Notes: generated by a model not told the origin, from the sequence alone. A DNA stretch of 51,298 nucleotides from Opitutales bacterium (GCA_022565335.1 JAIUMY010000010.1:1-51298); one strand, 5' to 3'. Shown: positions 25,474 to 35,335, numbered from the stretch's first letter. Program-made: numbers and translations.

Positions 25474-27921
25474 TTAGCGAAAACGGGATTTTCCATTCCG
25501 GCCACGATAGAAAGAGCGACCCGAATCTGTAGCTTCTTCGCTCACCTCTTCCAGAGTGGCCTCCTCTTCGGTGGCTTCCTCCTCGGTGGCCTCCTCTTCG
25601 GTGGCCTCCTCTTCGGTGGCTTCCTCTTCGGTGGCTTCCTCTTCGGTGGCTTCCTCCTCGGTGGCTTCCTCCTCGGTGGCTTCCTCCTCGGTAGCCTCCT
25701 CTTCGGTAGCTTCCTCTTCGGTGGCTTCCTCTTCGGTAGCCTCCATTACGGGTTCCTCAGCGGCAGCGTCTTCCTCAACAATCGCAGATTCTTCTTCCTG
25801 GATTGTTGTATCTTCCTCAACCGCTTCTGTTTCCATTGTTTCCTCATGCGTTTCCGTATCTTCGAAAACCGGTTCCTCCAACGGTTCTTCCTCCGTGACC
25901 ATTTCCTCCGCCGGAGCTTCTTCGACTTCAGACTCTGGGGCCGGAGCGAGAGGTTCTTCGGCCAGCTGCTCTTCAATTTGTAGCGTCTCTTCCTCGGTTA
26001 TGGCTGCCGCAGGCTGTGGATCGCGAATAATCCGCCCTTCCCTGATCGCATCACTTTCTTCTTCGCCAAACTGTCGGCGCAGGGCTTCCACTTGCTGCCG
26101 GAGAGGATCTGAAACCGCTTGCCCTTCAGCAACACTGCGTAGGCGAGCCAATTCTTCCAATAAAGCTTGTTCCTCATCGGAACGGTTGTACCCAAAGCCT
26201 TGAACGTCACGATGCGACAGTCCCAGCTCAAGCATCCGCTGTTCGTCAACAAAGTCAGTGTAGTTGGCGGTGTACGGATCGAGAATAGAAGCCGTCAGAA
26301 AAATAATAAGGTTGGACTCCTCAATGTTGCGCCCAGAGCTACGGAAGAGCCGACCCACCGCAGGAATACTACCGAGCAAAGGAACCCGGACTTCCCTGTC
26401 GGAATCGGTGGAGTCGACAAGTCCTCCTATGGCCAAAGTCTGGCCATCCCGAATGGTAACCTCGGTTTGCGCACGGCGGGTCCGGACAATAGGAATCACT
26501 TCACCACTCTGGAAGGTCTGTTCATCAACCAAATTGCTGACTTCAGGCTCAACCGAGAGGGTTATTAAATCCCGGGCGCTGATTTTCGGAGTGACCGTTA
26601 GTTTTATACTGGGATTAACGTCCAAAGGTTGGGCCGCTCCAAAAGTGGTTCGAAACCCTGCCGTTGTTTCCGTTTCGGTCCTCTCCCCTTCACGAAAACG
26701 AAACTCCTCGGTTTCAATAGTGGCGGTTTCGTTATTGATTACCGTAATTGTCGGATTGGTCAAAACGCGGGCGTTGGTTTGCTCTCGGAGAAGATTCAGG
26801 ATCAAGCGAAAGTCGCTTGCACTGAAAGTTGCCTCAGTGGCCCGCGCAGAACGAGGATCGCCCCCGAATTCACTGTCGCTGGTATTCTGTCCAACGACTC
26901 GTTCGAACCCGTGGGACATACTTTGGGCACTTAGTTCAAACCCTCTCAACCCTTGCCAATCCAAACCTATATTGGACTGATCATCCTTCCGGATTTCAAT
27001 AAACCGGGACTCAATAAGGACTTGCTGGACCGGTTGGTCCAACCGGGCCAGGAGACTCCGGATGTTTTCCAGATTCTCAGAGGGCGTTTGCACGATCAAC
27101 GTATTGGTACGGCCTTCCGCATCGACCCGGCCATTTCCGTCAATTGCCCTTTCGATAAAAGGCTTCAATCCATCGGCACTGGCATGCTCGATTTGGAAAA
27201 TGGTAATTGGCAAGGCGCGGCGGTCTTCCCGCTCCACAACCACTCGCACCCGCCGTCCGTCTTCAATAAAGGTATGCGGAATGGCTTGCCCTTCTTCATC
27301 GGTGGCCAGGGCGAGAACGTCTTCAAAAGCTTCCTGCCAGGATACTCCGCGATACCGGAACTGGGTATCTCCGGTCAAAGAACCGGGGAGCGGAGCCAGA
27401 TTGATTTCTGCCACCTCGGCAATCAAATTGATCACTTCACGGATCGGCGTCGGATCTTCAAAGGTCAGGTTGAGAAGGTCATCATCGGTACGAATTACCC
27501 GGGGATCGACAAATTCTTCCTCTTCATCGATAACATCCTCGTCCACATCCCGCTCGATGAAGATAATGTTGTTGCTGATGCGGTAAGTGTACCCGAACTC
27601 CTCCAAAACGATATCGAACACCTGAGGCCAGGTCACGTTCCGGAGGCGAAGAGAGGTTTCACCACGAAAATGATCGGGCATAACAATGTTCAATTCGAAA
27701 ATATCAGCGACATCACGAACGATCTGTCGAACGCTGTCGTCAGTATAACTAATACCGAAGGTTTCGGTCATCGTTGCTTCAATGGAGGGAGAAAGCTCTT
27801 CCTCTTGGGCAACAGGGGCAGATTCTTCGCCTTCAAGAGGTTCGGCCTCGTCGTTCTCTTGAGCGGTGAGGGAAACGGGCAAGGCCAGTAAAAAATAAAG
27901 ATAAGTGAGTTTTCGTTTCAT
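25474..27921 (-). CDS. Secretin (PilQ/GspD family) with long repetitive acidic tail
   Basis: 815 residues. Signal peptide (residues 1-21), then two STN/N-type domains (about 55-115 and 145-225; the first has VRDVADIFELNIVMPDHFRGETSLRLRNVTW), a NolW-like segment (about 235-300, QIEHASADGLKPFIERAI) and the secretin barrel domain (about 310-540), ending with the family signature VPLLGSIPAVGRLFRSS and LIIFLTASI. It should form a multimeric outer-membrane gate. Beyond residue 590 a very acidic low-complexity tail includes twelve consecutive TEEEA units. Position after pilM-N-O-P-like genes favours a PilQ-type role over GspD. No pilus ATPase or prepilin is present in the window. Confidence 0.9.
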   Translation of the reverse strand: MKRKLTYLYFLLALPVSLTAQENDEAEPLEGEESAPVAQEEELSPSIEATMTETFGISYTDDSVRQIVRDVADIFELNIVMPDHFRGETSLRLRNVTWPQVFDIVLEEFGYTYRISNNIIFIERDVDEDVIDEEEEFVDPRVIRTDDDLLNLTFEDPTPIREVINLIAEVAEINLAPLPGSLTGDTQFRYRGVSWQEAFEDVLALATDEEGQAIPHTFIEDGRRVRVVVEREDRRALPITIFQIEHASADGLKPFIERAIDGNGRVDAEGRTNTLIVQTPSENLENIRSLLARLDQPVQQVLIESRFIEIRKDDQSNIGLDWQGLRGFELSAQSMSHGFERVVGQNTSDSEFGGDPRSARATEATFSASDFRLILNLLREQTNARVLTNPTITVINNETATIETEEFRFREGERTETETTAGFRTTFGAAQPLDVNPSIKLTVTPKISARDLITLSVEPEVSNLVDEQTFQSGEVIPIVRTRRAQTEVTIRDGQTLAIGGLVDSTDSDREVRVPLLGSIPAVGRLFRSSGRNIEESNLIIFLTASILDPYTANYTDFVDEQRMLELGLSHRDVQGFGYNRSDEEQALLEELARLRSVAEGQAVSDPLRQQVEALRRQFGEEESDAIREGRIIRDPQPAAAITEEETLQIEEQLAEEPLAPAPESEVEEAPAEEMVTEEEPLEEPVFEDTETHEETMETEAVEEDTTIQEEESAIVEEDAAAEEPVMEATEEEATEEEATEEEATEEEATEEEATEEEATEEEATEEEATEEEATEEEATEEEATEEEATLEEVSEEATDSGRSFYRGRNGKSRFR
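25556..25735. repeat. Minisatellite: twelve 15-bp units in the secretin gene
   Basis: Twelve contiguous 15-bp units of the form GTGGCNTCCTCNTCG encode a TEEEA pentapeptide tail on the minus strand. Units differ only at synonymous positions (GTG/GTA, GCC/GCT, CTC/CTT), so selection at the protein level is likely. A thirteenth, degenerate unit follows at 25736-25750. Because the unit is a multiple of three, copy-number change would not shift the frame. Confidence 0.95.
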
Positions 27922-27950
27922 GATGGAAGGATTATTTGGGGTTTGTTGGA

Positions 27951-28388
27951 TTATAATTCAATACGTAGTGTTTCTTCGTTGTATGAGAGGGTATAGGTGG
28001 AATCGGTTATTTCCGAAAAAAGGATTTCATGGGTCTCGCCTTCATAGGTGAAGGATACTTCCTCACCTTCACGAACCAAACCGATGCCTTCAAACCGCAC
28101 AATGGGGCTGGCTCCGGTACGGCGAACAACCGCTACGATGGAAAGAGTTTGGGAAAATTGGCGCAATACCTCACGCGGGCTTGGCCCCATCTCAAAAAGA
28201 AAGGGCGGGTAGAAAATGTCGGTGGAAAGCTCAAGCACTTCGGCGTCCCGCTCCCCCGGATGCAGAAGAACTCTTTCCATGCGCTCCAAATCGTTCTGTC
28301 GTTCTTGAGGATCAACCACCTGCCCTACCAGAAAACCGGGTAGAGCCATAGGAAGAATAATTAAAATTAGAAGATAACGTGCTGGCAT
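27951..28388 (-). CDS. Small exported protein in the PilP position
   Basis: 145 residues. Signal peptide (YLLILIILPMALPGFLVGQ), an acidic linker, then a beta-rich domain (about 95-145, VRFEGIGLVREGEEVSFTYEGETHEILFSEITDSTYTLSYNEETLRIEL). PilP lipoproteins have a similar layout and lie at the same place between PilO and the secretin, but the lipobox cysteine is absent. The assignment as PilP-like rests mainly on gene order. It lies 29 bp before the secretin. Confidence 0.65.
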   Translation of the reverse strand: MPARYLLILIILPMALPGFLVGQVVDPQERQNDLERMERVLLHPGERDAEVLELSTDIFYPPFLFEMGPSPREVLRQFSQTLSIVAVVRRTGASPIVRFEGIGLVREGEEVSFTYEGETHEILFSEITDSTYTLSYNEETLRIEL

Positions 28389-28396
28389 GGTTTCGA

Positions 28397-28984
28397 TTAG
28401 TTGCTAGGTCTATTGGCTAGAATTTCAAAGCGGATACTTCCCAAGAGATTTTGCGTTTGCCCACCTTCTACTGAACGCAAGTGAATACTGTCCAAACGGG
28501 TCAAATTTTCCGCGGCTTCCAAATCAAAGAGTAACTTCTGCAATGCCGTCAATGAACCCTCAACTTCCAGAACAAATTGTATGGTCCGATAAAAGGTCAT
28601 TTCATCCAATGACCCCGGGGTTAAACGTAGATCTCTGGGCGGGGTGCCAAGACTGGTTTCCACCAACCGATTCACATTTCCCATGATCCGCTGACGATCC
28701 CTCACCGCGCCAATGGTATCGAATTGTTCGAAAGTCAACAATCGCGGAGCCAGTCTTTCTTCAAACTCTTTTATCCTATCCAAATCATCCTCCAGTCCCT
28801 GCCCCAGGGATATGATTCGCTCCATTCTTTGAAAGTCGGAGGATTTCTCCTCGATTTCCGTAGTCAGGTCATCAACCAAACCCATGCGTAAAAAAATCAG
28901 AACACCTACTCCAATGGATAAAACTCCCATGATTAGCACTGGCAGGTACTGCTTTAAGAAAATCTGCATTTTTTCTGAATTCAT
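28397..28984 (-). CDS. PilO-like inner-membrane protein
   Basis: 195 residues: a short cytoplasmic start, one membrane segment (about 13-33, YLPVLIMGVLSIGVGVLIFLRM), a coiled-coil stretch (about 35-75) and a ferredoxin-like periplasmic domain (about 110-190, TFYRTIQFVLEVEGSLTALQKLLFDLEAAENLTRLDSIHL). This matches the PilO/GspM architecture of type IV pilus alignment complexes. It starts nine bp after the PilN-like gene and ends eight bp before the PilP-like gene. Confidence 0.8.
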   Translation of the reverse strand: MNSEKMQIFLKQYLPVLIMGVLSIGVGVLIFLRMGLVDDLTTEIEEKSSDFQRMERIISLGQGLEDDLDRIKEFEERLAPRLLTFEQFDTIGAVRDRQRIMGNVNRLVETSLGTPPRDLRLTPGSLDEMTFYRTIQFVLEVEGSLTALQKLLFDLEAAENLTRLDSIHLRSVEGGQTQNLLGSIRFEILANRPSN

Positions 28985-28993
28985 ACCTGATTA

Positions 28994-29617
28994 CTATTGC
29001 TGGTTCATGGTAAGCCGGAAACTCAAAACGGATTCCTCGGGTATTTGCTGGACATCTCTGATCTCAAAGTCGCTGAAATGGTCGCTAAAGAAGACGGTCT
29101 CTTGGATAGAGTCCCCAAACTCTCTCACCATTGCCAAGGTTTCGTCGAAAGCCTGTTCTTGCCCCTGCAACTCGAGAATCTGAGGGTCGGGAAGATACCT
29201 CGCAAGAACCTCGACATTGGAACCATTATAGCGAAAGGAACGGGTTTCCAACCTTTCCGGGGCCGATTCCACAAACTCTTTGACCAGGCGGGTTATAAAG
29301 AAAGGCCGAGAGAGGAAGTTATCCACTTCATCCAAACGACTTCGTTCCTCTTGATACTCACGATTCAATTTTGAGTAGTTATTACTTCTAGGCTCGGCTC
29401 GCTCGATACGCTCCTCCAGATAGGCCAGTTCATTTTCCAAACGATTCACCTCAAGATGCTTGATGAGAAAGAAAATAATCAATACCGCAAGAATAAACCC
29501 AGCCACCGTATTAACCAAAAAATTAGTCTTTACGGCTTTAATATCCGGCAACTCGTCCGGCATCCGGAAATCCTGGTGCCAAGGACGAAAGTTAGGCTGT
29601 TTCTTCTTCGACTTCAT
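28994..29617 (-). CDS. PilN-like inner-membrane protein
   Basis: A protein of about 207 residues with one membrane segment (FLVNTVAGFILAVLIIFFLI, about 35-54), a following coiled coil (EVNRLENELAYLEERIERAEP) and a periplasmic domain. The PilN signature of a short cytoplasmic N-terminus that binds PilM is plausible in KKKQPNFRPWHQDFRMPDEL. The frame runs up to 29644, but AAGGA precedes the ATG at 29617 with good spacing, so that start is preferred; it overlaps the PilM-like gene by 26 bp. Confidence 0.78.
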   Translation of the reverse strand: MKSKKKQPNFRPWHQDFRMPDELPDIKAVKTNFLVNTVAGFILAVLIIFFLIKHLEVNRLENELAYLEERIERAEPRSNNYSKLNREYQEERSRLDEVDNFLSRPFFITRLVKEFVESAPERLETRSFRYNGSNVEVLARYLPDPQILELQGQEQAFDETLAMVREFGDSIQETVFFSDHFSDFEIRDVQQIPEESVLSFRLTMNQQ

Positions 29618-30647
29618 CTTTTTTTTCCTTGTACACTCGATCAAGCATTAAACCCAAAGAGCCCAAAAGGTTAGTGGTATGCTGTTCTAAAACGCTGGTC
29701 TTCTCGACATCGATTCCTCTTTCCGCGAGCCAATCGCCATATTCAATCTCGATAGGATCGACAACCATCATTTTAGCCAGGGTGGTATTGAGCCAGGGTA
29801 GCTTCCCGGGCGTGCTGGAACAAATGACGTGTCGAATAGTAGAGCCCTTCTGCACCTCATAAAAAGCTGCATAGGCGTTAATCTCCCGAAGCAACCCTCC
29901 GGCAAGCTTGGGACCCATTTCCTGAAAATCAAACGTGTCGGAATGGAAAAGGCGGGCCGCCGCCGTTTCATCCTTTAATCCAAGTTCCGACTTTACCATA
30001 CCAAACATACGCCTCATGCCCTGCTGAATTAAGCGGTACTGACTGACCTTACCGTTCTCGAGGATAAAGGCATGACTGGTATCCATGCCGAGTTCAATCA
30101 TGAGTGCGGGATCCTCTATCTCCTCATAATCCAAGTAATCCAACAGTGCTCCAACCGTCCCGAGGGTGGAAATTTCCATGGCCCTGGGAAAAACCTTCAG
30201 TTCAAGAAGACGATTTTGAAAGTCCAGACATTCGCTTGTTTTTGCCCCGCAAAATAAAACCTCCTTTTCTGGCGCCTTACTGAAATCTATAGGAATGCCT
30301 TTGGTATTCGAGAGAACCGTAATTGTATATTCCTCCGGATCAACTTTACCCTCGCTTGCCACTAGTTTGGATAGGAACATTCCGTCGCTGGCTTTTTTGG
30401 GTTCCTCCAATTCCCGATAAAGAAAAAAACTGCTCTCGGGATAAAAGCCTACCGTGGAAAGCAAATAACCGTCTCTTTTGTTTTCGGTGATACTTTCGAT
30501 AGCGCCTGCCGTGGCCTCTTCGTCGCGGAGGTTGATTTCCTTAATATCGCGGATCAAAACCCGCTCACCATTGTCCTCAGCTTTAAGCAGAGTTAAGGTG
30601 CTGGCGGTAAAGTCGCTGTAGAAATAGGTTTTATTGTTTTTTCCCAT
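29592..30647 (-). CDS. PilM-like actin-fold protein
   Basis: 351 residues, soluble and cytoplasmic, divergent from classic PilM. The pattern of an ATPase fold appears in YFYSDFTASTLTLLKAE at the start and PALMIELGMDTSHAFILENGKVSQYRLIQQGM near the middle, where actin-like proteins have their second phosphate motif. It opens the cluster and overlaps the PilN-like gene. PilM recruits PilN on the inner face of the membrane. GspL-like or EpsL-like naming would also fit. Confidence comes mainly from gene order together with the fold-like pattern. Confidence 0.7.
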   Translation of the reverse strand: MGKNNKTYFYSDFTASTLTLLKAEDNGERVLIRDIKEINLRDEEATAGAIESITENKRDGYLLSTVGFYPESSFFLYRELEEPKKASDGMFLSKLVASEGKVDPEEYTITVLSNTKGIPIDFSKAPEKEVLFCGAKTSECLDFQNRLLELKVFPRAMEISTLGTVGALLDYLDYEEIEDPALMIELGMDTSHAFILENGKVSQYRLIQQGMRRMFGMVKSELGLKDETAAARLFHSDTFDFQEMGPKLAGGLLREINAYAAFYEVQKGSTIRHVICSSTPGKLPWLNTTLAKMMVVDPIEIEYGDWLAERGIDVEKTSVLEQHTTNLLGSLGLMLDRVYKEKKDEVEEETA

Positions 30648-30786
30648 TGGGGCGGTAAGAGAAAATAGGGTTAACTATAAGGAAACAACACCAAATACGG
30701 CGTTCTGAAAAGGCAAAAATTCAAATTCTCCAAATCTTACAAATTAATAACTCAATATCGTTTGATTCCTTATCTGGATAAAATAA

Positions 30787-30814
30787 GCGAGGCCTCTTTG
30801 CAAAGAGGCCTCGC
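30787..30814 (-). terminator. Perfect 28-bp palindrome, probable tpiA terminator
   Basis: GCGAGGCCTCTTTG and its exact reverse complement meet with no spacer. On the minus strand it is followed by TTATTTTATCC, a broken U tract. It lies 18 bp beyond the tpiA stop codon. The remaining bases up to the PilM-like start (30648) are A/T-rich and probably hold that cluster's promoter, though I could not place the boxes. Confidence 0.65.
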
Positions 30815-30832
30815 GAGGTACAAAAAACACGA

Positions 30833-31600
30833 TTATTTACTTTGGGCTTCGGCCGCTTCGACTAACTGGGCAAACGAACGGGACTCGAGAGAGGCGCCCC
30901 CAATGAGGCCACCATCAATATCCGCCTGCTTGAGAAGCTCCGGAGCGTTGCCGGGCTTCATCGACCCACCATAAAGAATACGAACCTTGGCCGCCGAACC
31001 TTCATCCCAAATTTTACCGAGCTCGGAACGAATAAAGGCATGGACTTCCTGGGCTTGCTCCGGGGTTGCGGTTTTGCCGGTACCGATCGCCCAAACAGGC
31101 TCGTAGGCGATAACTACGGAATCCGCCTGCTCAGCTGAAATTCCTTCCAACGCTCCCTTCAGTTGAACACCCACAACGTCCAGAGTACGCTCTCCCTCTC
31201 TTTCCTCTAAGGTTTCGCCAACACAGACGATGGGCCGCAGGCGGCTCGCCAGAGCGGCCTTGGTCTTGGCATTCACCTGGGCATCGGTTTCCCCGAAAAT
31301 CGCCCGCCGTTCGCTGTGGCCGAGAATCACATAGCTCACGTACAGGTGACGCAGCATTTCCGGCGAGATTTCTCCAGTGAAGGCCCCGCTGTTTTCTTCA
31401 TGCATATTCTGGGCACCTAACTTTACATTGGATTTCTCGATCACTTTGGCGACCGCCGTCAGCGAGGTGAAAGGCGGGCAGAGAACCGCTTCAACCGCGT
31501 GACGCGAGCCTAATTCAAGAACAATTTCTTTAGCCAAATCCTCGGATTCGGCCGCGTTCTTGTTCATTTTCCAGTTTCCGGCAATAAGATATTTTTTCAT
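30833..31600 (-). CDS. tpiA: Triosephosphate isomerase
   Basis: 255 residues from MKKYLIAGNWKMNKN. Interconverts dihydroxyacetone phosphate and glyceraldehyde 3-phosphate. Catalytic lysine in NWKMN, histidine in YVILGHSERR, glutamate in VVIAYEPVWAIGTGK, and the phosphate-binding loop RILYGGSMKPGNA and GGLIGGASL are all present. The frame extends to 31696 but this overlaps pgk; the conserved start is at 31600, 25 bp after pgk. secG, often next to tpiA, is not here. Confidence 0.97.
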   Translation of the reverse strand: MKKYLIAGNWKMNKNAAESEDLAKEIVLELGSRHAVEAVLCPPFTSLTAVAKVIEKSNVKLGAQNMHEENSGAFTGEISPEMLRHLYVSYVILGHSERRAIFGETDAQVNAKTKAALASRLRPIVCVGETLEEREGERTLDVVGVQLKGALEGISAEQADSVVIAYEPVWAIGTGKTATPEQAQEVHAFIRSELGKIWDEGSAAKVRILYGGSMKPGNAPELLKQADIDGGLIGGASLESRSFAQLVEAAEAQSK

Positions 31601-31625
31601 ACGTATTTTTCTAAAGGTTGCAATT

Positions 31626-32831
31626 TCAGGCTTTCTCCAAGGCCTTGACTCCGGGAAGTTCCTTGCCTTCCAAAAACTCCAGACTGGCCCCGCCACCGGT
31701 ACTCATGAAGGACACCTTGTCGGAATAGCCGCTCTTGTTTACCGCCGAGACGGAATCGCCGCCACCGATAATCGAGATTGCCTCCTGATTTTCCGCGACC
31801 GCTTTGGCGATGGCGTAGGTTCCCTTGCTGGAAGCCTCGATTTCAAAGATTCCCATCGGGCCATTCCAAAGTATCGTTTTGGCCGAGGCAACTTCCCGGA
31901 CAAAGAGGTCGGTCGTTTTAGGACCGATGTCTACGCCTTCCCAGCCATCCGGAATGTCGGAACCTTCGGAGGTATGATCGGTCTCGCCCAAGCTTTTGGC
32001 TCCGAAGTCCAAGCCCTTGGCAATGAGATTGTCCACTGGCAAAAGGAATTTAACCCCCTTCTCCTCCGCTTTGGCCAAAGCGGCTTTGGCGGTTTCGATC
32101 TTATCCGGTTCGCAGAGACTGTCTCCGACTTTCTTGCCTTGAGCCATGGCAAAGGTATAGGCCATTGCACCACCAATGAGAATAGTATCAGCCTTTTCAA
32201 GAAGACGGTTGATCACATTGATTTTATCACTGACCTTGGCCCCTCCGAGAATGACCACGAAGGGTCTTTCCGGATTCCCGGTGCGTTCTCCCAAAAACTT
32301 CAATTCCTTCTCCACCAGCAAACCAGCGGCTTTCTCGGAAACCAACGCGGGAACGCCCGCGGTTGAGGCATGGGCGCGATGCGCAGTGCCAAAAGCGTCG
32401 TTTACATATACCTCCGCCAGACGGGCCAGAGCGCTGGCCATCTCAGGATCATTTTTCTCCTCACCGGCATGGTAGCGAAGATTCTCCAAAAGAACAATAT
32501 TGCCATCCTGCATTTGTTCAACGGCTTCTTCGACTTTGGGCCCCATACACTCTTCCAGGAAAAGCACCGGACGTCCTACCAGGTTGGCCAGTTCATTGGC
32601 CACCGGACGGAGGGTGTATTGGGGATTCGCTTCTCCCTTGGGGCGACCCAGATGACTCATCAGGATAATCTTGGCGCCTTGTTCAAGCAAGTATTCCAGC
32701 GTTGGAAGAGCTGCTTTAATGCGTGAATTGTCGGTGACCTGCTCACCATCAGTGGGAACATTGAAGTCGACCCGGACGAGAACTCTTTTCCCGCTCACGG
32801 AAAGGTCTTTTAGTGAGGCTACAGAAGGCAT
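31626..32831 (-). CDS. pgk: Phosphoglycerate kinase
   Basis: 401 residues from [26 protein letters not shown]. Transfers phosphate from 1,3-bisphosphoglycerate to ADP. Substrate-binding [11 protein letters not shown] and [13 protein letters not shown], hinge and nucleotide motifs [14 protein letters not shown] and GGGDSVSA, and the C-terminal [21 protein letters not shown] are intact. The open frame begins 17 codons earlier, but the family start fits 32831. Second gene of gap-pgk-tpiA. Confidence 0.97.
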   Translation of the reverse strand: MPSVASLKDLSVSGKRVLVRVDFNVPTDGEQVTDNSRIKAALPTLEYLLEQGAKIILMSHLGRPKGEANPQYTLRPVANELANLVGRPVLFLEECMGPKVEEAVEQMQDGNIVLLENLRYHAGEEKNDPEMASALARLAEVYVNDAFGTAHRAHASTAGVPALVSEKAAGLLVEKELKFLGERTGNPERPFVVILGGAKVSDKINVINRLLEKADTILIGGAMAYTFAMAQGKKVGDSLCEPDKIETAKAALAKAEEKGVKFLLPVDNLIAKGLDFGAKSLGETDHTSEGSDIPDGWEGVDIGPKTTDLFVREVASAKTILWNGPMGIFEIEASSKGTYAIAKAVAENQEAISIIGGGDSVSAVNKSGYSDKVSFMSTGGGASLEFLEGKELPGVKALEKA

Positions 32832-32865
32832 TTTATCAAAAGTTTTGGTTGAAAGAGAAAAGGGA

Positions 32866-32897
32866 AAGCTTCGCCGGGGCATATCCCGACGAAGCTT
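32866..32897 (-). promoter_or_regulatory. Hairpin between gap and pgk
   Basis: AAGCTTCG-C-CGGG (32866-32878) pairs with CCCG-A-CGAAGCTT (32885-32897), leaving one mismatch and a short loop; a pyrimidine-rich stretch (CCCTTTTCTCTTTC) follows on the minus strand. It may act as a partial terminator or RNA-processing site that sets the gap:pgk transcript ratio. Inferred from structure only. Confidence 0.5.
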
Positions 32898-32927
32898 GGT
32901 GAAGTAAGTTTTCTAATTCAGTAGAAA

Positions 32928-33989
<1,062 letters not shown>

Positions 33990-34141
33990 TTAGCGGTCAG
34001 TAAATTTGCGGGCTCCGAATGAGCCGACACAAGTACCGCATTCAAAAAGATCCCGGCGTGCTTGGCAAGTGAGAACCACAAAAAACCAATGAACGCGCGG
34101 GAAAAGGCAAATTTTCCCCACCTGACGACCCACCGCTTAGC

Positions 34142-34651
34142 CTACCACTTTTCCCGCAAGCGGCCCCACCCCAGACGGATGCCGTAAAACAAAAGCCCCA
34201 GAGGACCGGTCAGCCAGGTAAAGAAAAGTTCCACCGGTACTTGCTGCTTGCGACGAAGGGCCTCCTGGTAAATTACCATTCCCGCAAACAAATCCATGGC
34301 CATGTATCGACTCCAAACCACCAGAAAATACAGAGGATGACTGAATACCCGACGCACTTGATGGGCCTCTACCCCCGCAAACTTTGGCCAACCGACCGTG
34401 TTCACGACCTCAAACACAATATACAAATACAGAACTGCCAGCAAAGGAGGGATAAAAAAAGGATGACAAATCCGGCGAACCCACGTTTTATGAGGGAGAA
34501 CCAACATCATTAGCCAGAACGGCAACGCAGCGGCAAAAACCAACCAAAAAACCTGATTAATATCCCCACGCCCAAACATATCAATTACCCAAAGCGGCAT
34601 CCCTCCATCCATTGGCAAAACTTTTCCCAAGACAAGCGCGAACTCACCCAT
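34142..34651 (-). CDS. ABA4-like (DUF4281) integral membrane protein
   Basis: 169 residues with about four membrane segments (FWLVFAAALPFWLMMLVL; FFIPPLLAVLYLYIVF; LYFLVVWSRYMAMDLFAGMVIY; LTGPLGLLFYGIRLGW). The MDLFAGMVIYQEALRRKQQ stretch followed by GPLG matches the ABA4-like family (plant neoxanthin-synthesis homologues; bacterial function unknown). The longest frame starts at 34651, exactly at the CATG shared with the divergent gene at 34650, which leaves no room for leaders; internal ATGs at 34612, 34600 or 34579 are more likely starts. Confidence 0.75.
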   Translation of the reverse strand: MGEFALVLGKVLPMDGGMPLWVIDMFGRGDINQVFWLVFAAALPFWLMMLVLPHKTWVRRICHPFFIPPLLAVLYLYIVFEVVNTVGWPKFAGVEAHQVRRVFSHPLYFLVVWSRYMAMDLFAGMVIYQEALRRKQQVPVELFFTWLTGPLGLLFYGIRLGWGRLREKW

Positions 34652-35330
34652 GAAAGAGAATTCTTCCCACCCCTCGAACCACTCCGCCCCCCCGGTTTCT
34701 CCCGACGGACCACTCCACGAAAAACAAAAATTACCGGAGAAAAAACCATGGCCTATGTCCTGGGTCTTAATCTCTATTTTGTGCTTTATTGCCTTCTACA
34801 CTCTTATCATGGCCTTTTTCCGCAAACAGGAGGACCCCTTTTTCCCCTACGAGGAATCCATGGCCAGCCACATCACTCCCCTCCTCGAAGCGGAGAATTG
34901 GGAGCCCTTTACCCAGGCATTTTTGACCGGGGAGTTTCGCGAAAGTGATTCTTTCTCCCCGAGAATCCCCATTATCCCTACCATTGTTCCGCAGGAAGAA
35001 TTACTGGAAATCACCATCGAAGCGCCCCCCTACACTCTCCTTTTGGATGAAATCAAAGCCGCCCCGACAATTCAATCCGGGGAGCCCTACCAGGCGGAAA
35101 TCCGGTGGGAACCCCACGAGGATTTCAGCCTTCCCCGGCGTCTCCACTTTTACCGTCGGGACCGTGAATTCCTCATCATCCCGCCTTATAGCAAAGGACG
35201 CGAAACCGACAATGAATCACCGCAAAGTTTTCTTTTCATAAACCCCGATGCTCTTGCACCGGGTGAATATACTTTGTATTTTCTGATTGATGACAATCTG
35301 CGGGAATGGTCTTTCCGCGTAGCCCATTGA
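34650..35330 (+). CDS. Single-pass membrane protein of unknown function
   Basis: 226 residues. A Pro/Lys-rich cytoplasmic N-terminus, one membrane segment at about 36-56 (MSWVLISILCFIAFYTLIMAFF), then a periplasmic part of about 170 residues with a beta-sandwich-like C-terminal region (about 120-226: YTLLLDEIKAAPTIQSGEPYQAEIRWEP ... GEYTLYFLIDDNLREWSFRVAH). I do not recognise the family. The start is uncertain: ATG at 34755 directly before the membrane segment is an alternative. It ends five bp before argA. Confidence 0.65.
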   Translation: MKENSSHPSNHSAPPVSPDGPLHEKQKLPEKKPWPMSWVLISILCFIAFYTLIMAFFRKQEDPFFPYEESMASHITPLLEAENWEPFTQAFLTGEFRESDSFSPRIPIIPTIVPQEELLEITIEAPPYTLLLDEIKAAPTIQSGEPYQAEIRWEPHEDFSLPRRLHFYRRDREFLIIPPYSKGRETDNESPQSFLFINPDALAPGEYTLYFLIDDNLREWSFRVAH

Positions 35331-35335
35331 AACGC

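Noticed and set aside
25556-26203. 215-residue Ser/Val/Ala-rich open frame on the plus strand
   Set aside because: It is the antisense reading of the secretin tail repeats; lack of stops follows from the 15-bp unit.
26953-27891. 312-residue plus-strand frame
   Set aside because: Antisense to the N-domains of the secretin; no ribosome binding site or motif.
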